Positions 1-5,863 of a stretch of DNA of 10,657 nt are shown one piece after another. Source of the stretch: Clostridiales bacterium (GTDB lineage: Bacteria > Bacillota > Clostridia > Lachnospirales > CAG-274); contig JAJQBF010000232.1 in assembly GCA_021203425.1 (NCBI GenBank), positions 1 through 10,657 on the forward strand, given 5' to 3'. Position 1 is the first letter of the stretch. Each line of letters opens with the position of its first letter. Under the pieces are notes generated by a model, which worked only from the letters and a program-made list of their open reading frames with translations, had not been told where the DNA came from and searched no databases. The position numbers were made by a program, and so were the translations under genes.

Positions 1-3
1 ATA

Positions 4-9
4 TATAAT
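4..9 (+). promoter_or_regulatory. Possible -10 element upstream of the pfkB-type kinase
   Basis: An exact TATAAT lies 20 bases before the kinase start codon. The -35 region would fall outside the window, so the promoter cannot be confirmed. If it is used, transcription would start around base 16, within or next to the Shine-Dalgarno sequence (AAAGGAGGG, 12-20), giving an unusually short leader. The match may simply reflect AT-rich sequence. Confidence 0.3.
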
Positions 10-28
10 GTAAAGGAGGGTATAATTT

Positions 29-964
29 ATGATTTATACGGTAACGCTGAATCCGGCTCTTGACAAAACAGTCGAAATTCCCAAACTGACTATTGATGTT
101 ATGAACCGAATTACGGTTATGAGAACAGACCCGGGCGGAAAGGGCATAAACGTGTCAAAGGTTATTGACAAGCTGGGCGGTAAAAGCGTGGCAGTCGGAA
201 TCTTAGGAGGTCATACGGGGGAATCGATTCTTTCAGCCGTTAAAAAAATGGGTATTGAAACAGACTTTGAGTTTGTTGAAGGGGAAACCAGAACAAATTT
301 GAAAATCGTCGATCCGGTTTTACACACAAACACAGATATTAACGAGCCGGGGGTAACGGTTTCCGAAGAAGTTATGAACAAGCTTCTGGAAAAGGTTCCC
401 GGAAAGGTTAAAGAAGGGGATATTGTTATTCTTTCGGGAAGTATTCCCAAGGGAACTCCCAAGGATATTTACGCACAGTGGATTAAGATTTGTAAGGGCA
501 AGGGGGCTAAAGTTTTTCTCGATGCCGACGGAGAACAGCTTGAAATAGGGCTTGCTGCCTCGCCTTATCTTATTAAGCCCAATAACCACGAGTTATCGGC
601 GCTTTTGAATCAAAAGCTTGAAACTCCCAAAGAGCTTGAATCGGCGGCAAAGGAACTTATGAAAAAATACGGAATAGGAAAGATTGTTGTTTCAATGGGC
701 GGTGAGGGCGCTTTATATGTAACAAATGAAAAGACAATCTATGCCGAAGGGCTTATTAAGGTTCCCGTTGGAAGTACGGTAGGGGCAGGAGACAGCGTTG
801 TGGCTGCTTTGGCTGTAGCTGAAGAAAAGGGCTTAAGCCTTGAAGAAACCGTTAAGCTTTCAACGGCAACGGGAGCGGCAAACGTAATGTGCAGCGGAAC
901 ACAGGCGGCGGAATATGACGTAATAGAGGGGCTTATCCCTAAAGTTGTATATCGTCAAATCTAA
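29..964 (+). CDS. fruK: PfkB-family hexose-phosphate kinase, probable 1-phosphofructokinase
   Basis: This is a 311-residue ribokinase/PfkB-superfamily kinase of usual length for the 1-phosphofructokinase / tagatose-6-phosphate kinase group. It is expected to use ATP in the cytoplasm to phosphorylate fructose-1-phosphate to fructose-1,6-bisphosphate. The N-terminus MIYTVTLNPALDKT and the glycine-rich GGKGINVSKV (about residues 37-46) are the typical first signature. GAGDS near residue 251 is the second signature, which contains the catalytic Asp and the anion hole. The ATG at 29 is well placed behind AAAGGAGGG (12-20). The next gene starts 80 bases downstream and has its own promoter. LacC-type tagatose-6-phosphate kinases share these motifs, so the substrate is inferred. 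A fructose-phosphate role fits best beside a mannitol PTS. The reading frame is intact, unlike its downstream neighbours. Confidence 0.88.
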   Translation: MIYTVTLNPALDKTVEIPKLTIDVMNRITVMRTDPGGKGINVSKVIDKLGGKSVAVGILGGHTGESILSAVKKMGIETDFEFVEGETRTNLKIVDPVLHTNTDINEPGVTVSEEVMNKLLEKVPGKVKEGDIVILSGSIPKGTPKDIYAQWIKICKGKGAKVFLDADGEQLEIGLAASPYLIKPNNHELSALLNQKLETPKELESAAKELMKKYGIGKIVVSMGGEGALYVTNEKTIYAEGLIKVPVGSTVGAGDSVVAALAVAEEKGLSLEETVKLSTATGAANVMCSGTQAAEYDVIEGLIPKVVYRQI

Positions 965-987
965 AATTTAAAACTTTTAAAACGAAA

Positions 988-1023
988 GTTATTGTTGCAG
1001 TAACATATAAAAATATATATAAT
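988..1023 (+). promoter_or_regulatory. Sigma-A-type promoter for the dehydrogenase gene, with an operator-like near-palindrome
   Basis: TTGCAG (995-1000) and an exact TATAAT (1018-1023) are separated by 17 bases, the ideal spacing. Transcription would start near 1030, about 15 bases before the ATG at 1045. The ribosome binding site is a modest GAGG (1033-1036). A near-palindrome, GTTATTG-TTG-CAGTAAC (988-1004), covers the -35 box and resembles a repressor site. Its right half, GCAGTAACA, echoes GCAGTACA at 2346-2353, upstream of the DeoR-family regulator gene. Control by that regulator is inferred. Confidence 0.6.
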
Positions 1024-1044
1024 AAAAGAAATGAGGTATGATTT

Positions 1045-2315
1045 ATGAAAGCAAAAGGTGTTAGACTTCATGCAGCTTATGATTTAAGACTTGAGGAATT
1101 CGAACTTCCCGAGATTACAGACGATGAAATTCTGGTAAAGGTTGTTTCGGACAGTATTTGTATGTCAACCTATAAATGCGCTATTTTGGGAAAAGCCCAC
1201 AAGCGTGTTCACGAAGACGTAGCCGACCACCCGGCAATTATGGGTCACGAATTTGCCGGAGACATTGTTAAGGTGGGCAAGAACCATCAGGATAAATTTA
1301 AACCCGGTATGAAATTCACTCTTCAGCCTGCTTTAAACTATAAGGGCACAATGTGGAGCCCCGGATATTCATATGAATTTTTCGGCGGAGATGCTACATA
1401 CTGCATTATACCGGCTGAAGTTATGGAGCTTGCTGTCTTCTTAAATATGAAGGAAAGGCTTATTATGAGGCCTCACTTGCAGAGCCAATGTCATGCATCA
1501 TAGGTGCATTTAACGCAGCTTATCACACACAGATGGGTGTTTACGAACACTTTATGGGAATTAAAGAAGGCGGAAAGCTTGCTATTTTAGCCGGAGCCGG
1601 TCCCATGGGCTTAGGCGCTCTTACATACGCTCTTCACAGAGATGTTCGTCCATCAATGGTTGTTGTAACGGATATTAATCAGGACAGACTTGACAGAGCA
1701 GCTCATCTCTTCCCTCCGGCAGAAATAAAGGAACAGGAAGGAATTGACCTTCTCTTTGTAAACACAGGGGAATTTGAGAATGCCGCTGAGGAATTAATTA
1801 AGATTTCCGGCGGAACAGGCTTTGATGATGTTCTCTGCTATGCACCCGTTGCCTCTGTTGTTACACTTTCAAGCGATATTTTAGGCAGAGACGGCTGTCT
1901 TAACTTTTTTGCCGGTCCCACAGACAATAAGTTCAGCGCACCTATGAATTTCTATGACGTACACTATAACTCAACTCACGTTATGGGAACAACAGGCGGA
2001 AATACAGCTGGTATGATAGAATCTCTTGAGCTTACGGCAAGTGGCAGAATCAACCCGGCTGTTATGGTAACACACATCGGAGGTCTTGACGCAGCGGCTG
2101 AAACAACTCTTAACCTTCCTAAAATTCCAGGAGGAAAGAAACTTATCTATACTCACCTTACAATGCCCCTTACTGCCCTTACAGACTTAAGAGCAAAGAG
2201 CGAGGCAGAAAACGATGAAAGATTTATTGCCTTGGCTGATATTGTAGACGCAAACAAGGGTCTTTGGTGTCCCGAGGCTGAGGAATACTTACTTAATAAT
2301 TTTATAGAAGAATAA
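1045..2315 (+). pseudogene. Zinc-dependent medium-chain dehydrogenase, L-sorbose-1-phosphate reductase-like, with a single frameshift
   Basis: Two overlapping frames (1045-1503 and 1488-2315) together make one dehydrogenase of about 423 residues. Family members interconvert hexitol phosphates and ketose-1-phosphates with NAD(P)H in the cytoplasm. The first part has the catalytic-zinc Cys39 (SICMSTYK) and the GHEF motif with His68/Glu69. The second part has EPMSC, a probable zinc-ligand Glu, and the Rossmann motif GAGPMG. Reading passes from one frame to the other near base 1431. Adding one base there (GAG CTT GGC TGT) joins the parts smoothly through CLLKYEGKAYYEASLAEPMS. As written, the first frame ends at 1503 without the cofactor domain, so the product would be inactive. 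No other stop or gap is seen. The cause is either a recent mutation or a sequencing error. The family call is good. The exact substrate is uncertain; glucitol- or mannitol-phosphate is likely given the mannitol PTS downstream. Confidence 0.82.
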
Positions 2316-2318
2316 TTA

Positions 2319-2362
2319 TACTGCGATAAGCCTGTCTGTGCTTATGCAGTACAGACAGGAGG
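2319..2362 (+). promoter_or_regulatory. Interleaved inverted repeats over the ribosome binding site of the DeoR-family gene
   Basis: Two inverted repeats interlock between the dehydrogenase stop and the regulator start. Repeat 1 pairs 2320-2330 with 2341-2350 (ACTGC, bulged G, ATAAG with CTTATGCAGT). Repeat 2 pairs CCTGTCTGT (2331-2339) perfectly with ACAGACAGG (2351-2359). There are no spacer bases to allow a full pseudoknot, so the hairpins should be mutually exclusive. The second hairpin buries half of the AGGAGG (2357-2362) that serves the ATG at 2370; the first leaves it free. The element could be a translational switch in mRNA or a DNA operator for autoregulation by the DeoR-family protein. 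The pairing is seen; the function is inferred. Confidence 0.55.
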
Positions 2363-2369
2363 AAACATA

Positions 2370-3135
2370 ATGGTAGATTCAATGGAAACGAGAAGAAACG
2401 CAATAGCAAACCTTGTAGACGAAAAAGGCTCTGTCAGCTTTTCAATGCTTAAGGAGGAATTTCCCAACGTGTCGGAAATGACCTTAAGAACAGACCTTAA
2501 AAGCCTTGATGAGGAAAAGCGAATTTTAAGGGTTCACGGGGGCGCTAAGTCAGTTCAGTTTCTGGTGGGAACAGATGACCTTCTTACAAGAAAGTCCTTC
2601 AGAAACGTAGCCGAAAAAAAAGACAATAGCCGAAAAAGCCTTAAGTCTTATAAGACCGGGAAAGTCTCTCTTTTTAGACTCGGGCAGTACAACAACAGTC
2701 CTTGCAAAGGCAATACCGGATCAAAACAATCTTATATACACTTCATCTTTAAGCTGTGCAGCGGAGCTTGCAAATTTAGACAAGCCGGAAATATTTATGC
2801 CCGGAGGCAGGCTTAACCGCTACAGTCAAAGTGTCTGCGGAATAACCACAATTAAAGAGGTTGAGCGCATGAATTTTGATATGGCTTTTTTGGAAGTAAC
2901 AGGCTATTGTAAGGGCGCCGGCTTTACCTGCGGAATAAACGACGAGGCACTTCTTAAGCAGACGGTTATACAGCGTTCTGAACAGGATATAGTTCTTATG
3001 GACAGCTCTAAGCTGGATAAAAAATACAGTTTCGGTATTTGTTCTCTTTCTGAAATCAACATTATAGTTTCCGACGGAAAACTCCCTAACGAATTTATTG
3101 AGGAATGTGTCAGGAACAAGGTATCAGTCCTATAG
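2370..3135 (+). pseudogene. DeoR-family sugar-phosphate-responsive transcriptional regulator, frameshifted in an A8 run
   Basis: The restored protein is about 254 residues, the usual DeoR length. It has an N-terminal winged helix-turn-helix (residues about 5-58, with TLRTDLKSLDEE and LRVHGGA) and a C-terminal sugar-phosphate-binding domain. That domain contains LDSGTTTTVLAKAI, MPGGRLNR, GFTCGINDEALLK and DSSKLDKK. Such proteins usually repress sugar operons and release DNA on binding a phosphorylated sugar. The frame is broken at eight adenines (2614-2621). Removing one A gives AEKKTIAEKALSLI and joins the two frames (2370-2816 and the frame ending at 3135). As written, translation leaves the true frame there and stops at 2816, giving a DNA-binding domain with a scrambled tail. 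The ATG at 2370 follows AGGAGG (2357-2362). The gene lies between the dehydrogenase and the PTS permease, so it probably controls this cluster. The A8 run is prone to slippage in replication, transcription and sequencing. Confidence 0.82.
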
Positions 3136-3189
3136 AGATATACACTCCGCTCTCAGGGTTTGGGCGGAGAAATACAGGAGGTATTTTAA

Positions 3190-5057
3190 ATGAAAACGGT
3201 GTACAACGATTCGGAAAGTTTTTATCCGCAATGGTAATGCCTAATATAGGCGCTCTTATAGCTTTTGGATTTTTAGCTGCTCTCTTTATTGATGCAGGCT
3301 GGATTCCCAATGAAGGTTTCAACAGTATGGTAAGCCCTATGCTTTCATACTTAATCCCTATTTTGATTGCATCTACAGGTGGTAAGCTTGTAGGCGGCGA
3401 CAGAGGCCGAGTAGTAGGCGCAATAGCCATAATCGGTCCCATAATGAGCAACACAGAAATAACAATGCTTATGGCGGCTATGATAGTAGGCCCCTTAGGC
3501 GGCTGGTGCATTAAGAAATTTGACGAGGCTATGGACGGTCATATGCCGGCAGGTTTCGAGATGCTTATAAACAACTTCTCAGCCGGTATAATCGGTATGG
3601 TTTTGGCTATGCTTGGTTATGTTATAATCGGTCCCGTAATGAGTATAATTCTTGCAATTTTAACAGCAGGTGTAAACATTCTTGTAAACCACGGTCTTCT
3701 TCCCCTTATAGCAATATTCATTGAACCGGCAAAGGTTCTCTTCCTTAACAACGCAATCAACCACGGTGTATTTACACCAATAGCAACAGAACAGGCTGCT
3801 GAACTGGGAAAGTCAATTATGTATATGCTTGAGGCAAATCCCAGTCCCGGCTTAGGTGTACTTCTTGCTTATATGTTCTTCTGTAAAGACAAAACAACAA
3901 AGGATTCTGCTCCCGGCGCTGTAATTATTCATCTTTTCGGCGGTATTCACGAAATTTACTTCCCTTACGTTCTTATGAACCCGGTGGTAATAATTGCTCC
4001 TATCCTAGGAAATATGTGTGCTATATTCTGGTTTAACCTTACAGGCTGCGGTCTTGTAGGTCCTGCATCACCCGGTTCTATCATAGCCTTTCTTATGATG
4101 AGCCCCGGCTCCGATATGATAAAAATTATTATAGGTGTTCTTATTGCAGCTGTTGTATCTTTCTTGGTTGCATCTCCCATAGTTAAAATGGCAGGAGGCA
4201 AGAGCCTTGAAGAGGCACAGGGCGAAATGGCGGCTATGAAAGCAGAGGCAAAGGGTACGGCTGTTCCCGTTGAAACAGTTAAGGCACCCGGTACTGTTAA
4301 AAAAGTTATATTTGCCTGTGATGCCGGTATGGGTTCATCTGCAATGGGCGCAACAAAATTCCGCAACAGAGTTAAGGCAAGCCGCCCTGACATTCATGTT
4401 TCAAATACATCTGTAGACAATATTCCTTCAGACTGCGATATAGCCGTTGTTCAGACAACACTTGCCGACAGAGCGAGAAAGTCAGCTCCTCAGGCTCAGC
4501 TTATAACAATAGGAAACTTCTTGGCAGACCCGGCTTTAGACTCTCTTTATTTACAGCTTACAACGGGAGATACACCTGAAATTATAGCTGAAGTTTCGGA
4601 ACCGGAAACAGATGTTATACCGGAAGTGCCCGTTAAGAAAGAAGTTATTATAAAAGACGGAATTAAATTAGGTCAAAAGCCCGTAACAAAGGAACAGGCA
4701 ATCAGGGCAGCCGGTGACTTACTTAAAAAATTAGGCTATGTAGATCAGGAATATGTAGATTCCATGCAGGAAAGAGAAAAGCTTGTAAGTACATATATGG
4801 GTATGGGTGTAGCCATTCCCCATGGAACATCTGAGGCAAAACACGGTGTAAAGAAAACAGGTATCGTATTCTTACAGTACCCCGAGGGTGTCGACTTCGG
4901 CGAGGAAAAGGCTCAGCTTGTGTTCGGTATAGCAGGCATCGGCACAGAACATATGGATCTCTTATCGAAAATTTGCACAATACTGGAAGATGAAGATGTT
5001 TTGGAGAAATTCAAAACAACAGGCGACATCGACTGGGTATTAGATCAGCTGTCATAA
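3190..5057 (+). CDS. mtlA: Mannitol-specific PTS permease EIICBA, with an apparent one-base loss at codon 3
   Basis: This membrane permease imports D-mannitol and releases mannitol-1-phosphate using phosphate from HPr. The IIC membrane domain comes first (RFGKFLSAMVMPNIGA, then GGIHEIYFPYVLMNP, with several hydrophobic helices). IIB follows, with its phosphocysteine in CDAGMGSSAMGA (about residue 377). IIA is last, with its phosphohistidine in IPHGT (about residue 545). The order and length (about 622 residues restored) match the E. coli mannitol permease. AGGAGG (3176-3181) points clearly to the ATG at 3190, but that ATG is out of frame and stops after 15 codons (3235-3237). One more A in the run at 3193-3196 would give MKNGVQRFGKF and enter the long frame. 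Without it, only a distal upstream ATG at 3105, inside the regulator gene, or an internal ATG at 3231 could start the long frame. The internal start would lose the conserved N-terminus. The gene is otherwise intact. Specificity is well supported by resemblance. Confidence 0.88.
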
Positions 5058-5099
5058 GCCATAACCAAAGGCTTTACATATAGACAGAACAGTTCCTAA

Positions 5100-5271
5100 G
5101 GAAGTGCTGATTTAAAGGAAATGAAAAAGAATTTTACGGAAAAATGCTGCGCACCACGCATAAAAAAAGCTTGAAAATATTGAAAAAGTCGTTTTTTTTA
5201 TTGCTCTTCCGCTTGATTTTTCCGCCGCTGTCGCTAAAATTATTTTTCATCTTGAACTATTCAGCATTTCC
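5100..5271. repeat. Long imperfect palindrome, MITE-like element or structured RNA
   Basis: This 172-base element fills the first half of the 390-base gap between mtlA and ptsH and has no gene. Its ends pair over 11 positions (5100-5110 with 5261-5271, including one G-T). After a symmetric 10 by 10 internal loop, 5121-5136 pairs with 5235-5250 at 15 of 16 positions. Then CGGAAAAA (5137-5144) pairs with 5217-5224. The tip pairs GCATAAAAAAAGC (5158-5170) with 5191-5204 with one bulged base. Nested arms of this length suggest a miniature inverted-repeat element or a folded non-coding RNA. I see no clear target-site duplication and no transposase. Whether it is repeated in the genome cannot be judged here. 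Confidence 0.6.
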
Positions 5272-5290
5272 CCAATTTACTCCTTATATT

Positions 5291-5349
5291 TCCCCGGGTT
5301 TAGGGTTAAAATGTTTATTCTGAAAAAAACTCTAAACTTGGGGGTTTTT
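5291..5349 (+). terminator. G-U-rich intrinsic terminator or attenuator between mtlA and ptsH
   Basis: Bases 5291-5307 pair with 5328-5344 into an uninterrupted 17-pair stem that includes four G-U pairs. A 20-base loop closes it and TTTTT (5345-5349) follows. On the opposite strand the G-U pairs become A-C mismatches, so selection appears to be for + strand RNA. It probably ends the hexitol transcript. It lies over 230 bases beyond the mtlA stop, and the palindrome at 5100-5271 occupies most of that distance. It might also act as an attenuator for read-through into ptsH. Confidence 0.7.
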
Positions 5350-5369
5350 CTCAAAAATAAAAAAAGAAA

Positions 5370-5404
5370 TTGAGCTTTCTCGCAGAAATATAATAATATA
5401 TAAT
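5370..5404 (+). promoter_or_regulatory. Probable ptsH promoter region
   Basis: TTGAGC (5370-5375) is followed by an AT-rich block with exact TATAAT at 5389-5394 and 5399-5404. Spacings to these boxes are 13 and 23 bases, neither ideal. The better-spaced hexamer is TAATAT (5394-5399, spacing 18). A promoter here makes sense because the terminator at 5291-5349 isolates ptsH from upstream transcription. The exact boxes are uncertain. Confidence 0.45.
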
Positions 5405-5448
5405 GCAAACTTCAAACTTATTAAATATACGCAGGAGGTATAACACAA

Positions 5449-5706
5449 ATGACAAGTTTTAACTATGTAATCACAGACGAAGTAGGTATCCACGCAAGAC
5501 CGGCTGGTCTTCTTGTAAAGGCAGCTAAGGCTGTTTCTTCAAAGGTTATGATTAAATCCGGCAGCAAATCCGCAGACGCTACAAAGCTTATGGCGCTTAT
5601 GGGTCTCGGAGTTAAAAAAGGCAACGAGGTTACCGTTGAAGTAACAGGTGACAACGAGGCAGAAGATGCAGCAATAATCGAAACATTTTTCAAAGAAAAT
5701 TTATAA
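5449..5706 (+). CDS. ptsH: Phosphocarrier protein HPr
   Basis: HPr is the small cytoplasmic protein that takes phosphate from enzyme I and passes it to the IIA domains of sugar permeases, such as the mannitol permease upstream. The 85-residue length is normal. The active site GIHARPAG carries His15 at the standard position. The second conserved region reads TKLMALMGLGV. The regulatory Ser46 of Bacillus HPr, the target of HPr kinase, is Lys46 here, with Thr45 beside it. Classical Ser46-dependent CcpA signalling would therefore not work through this copy. The ATG follows AGGAGG (5433-5438). Enzyme I lies 157 bases downstream beyond a repeat cassette. The function as a phosphocarrier is secure. 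Confidence 0.95.
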   Translation: MTSFNYVITDEVGIHARPAGLLVKAAKAVSSKVMIKSGSKSADATKLMALMGLGVKKGNEVTVEVTGDNEAEDAAIIETFFKENL

Positions 5707-5718
5707 TATACCGCATGA

Positions 5719-5821
5719 GGCTCCCCTTTTAAGGGGAGCTGTCAGCCGTAGGCTGACTGAGGGGTACTGAAATTCGGCACGCCCGAACTTCACAGGTACT
5801 TGCGGCACCACGCCCGAACTT
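5719..5821. repeat. Intergenic repeat cassette: two hairpins plus a partial tandem repeat
   Basis: Twelve bases after the ptsH stop lies a perfect 9-pair inverted repeat (GCTCCCCTT 5720-5728 with AAGGGGAGC 5731-5739). A second perfect hairpin follows (GTCAGCC 5741-5747 with GGCTGAC 5751-5757). Next is a 28-base unit (5775-5802) whose start recurs from 5803 with a 3-base insertion; CACGCCCGAACTT occurs at 5778-5790 and 5809-5821. The paired-hairpin part resembles interspersed repeats I recall from gut Clostridia genomes. That is from memory, not a search. Neither hairpin has a U tract, but together they could dampen transcription from ptsH into ptsI or stabilise the ptsH message. Confidence 0.65.
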
Positions 5822-5863
5822 TACATTTATTATTTTAAATATGCACAGAAAGAAGGATTTTTT

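Noticed and set aside
967..981. AT palindrome TTTAAAA-C-TTTTAAA after the pfkB-type kinase as a terminator or operator
   Set aside because: It consists only of A and T pairs, is too weak for termination, and such sequences arise easily by chance in AT-rich gaps.
3105..3189. In-frame upstream ATG at 3105 as the start of mtlA
   Set aside because: It lies inside the regulator gene, has no ribosome binding site at proper spacing, and would add about 28 residues not expected at the N-terminus of this family. The AGGAGG at 3176-3181 points to 3190.
3191..3205. CcpA-type cre site (TGAAAACGGTGTACA)
   Set aside because: It resembles the consensus but is one base out of register on the right side and lies inside the mtlA start region.
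3110..4393. Antisense open frames across mtlA
   Set aside because: They mirror the hydrophobic, codon-biased + strand gene, show no recognisable motif and lack ribosome binding sites.
5056..5075. AAGCC/GGCTT hairpin at the mtlA stop as a terminator
   Set aside because: Only five pairs, a nine-base loop and no real T run. The hairpin at 5291-5349 is far stronger.
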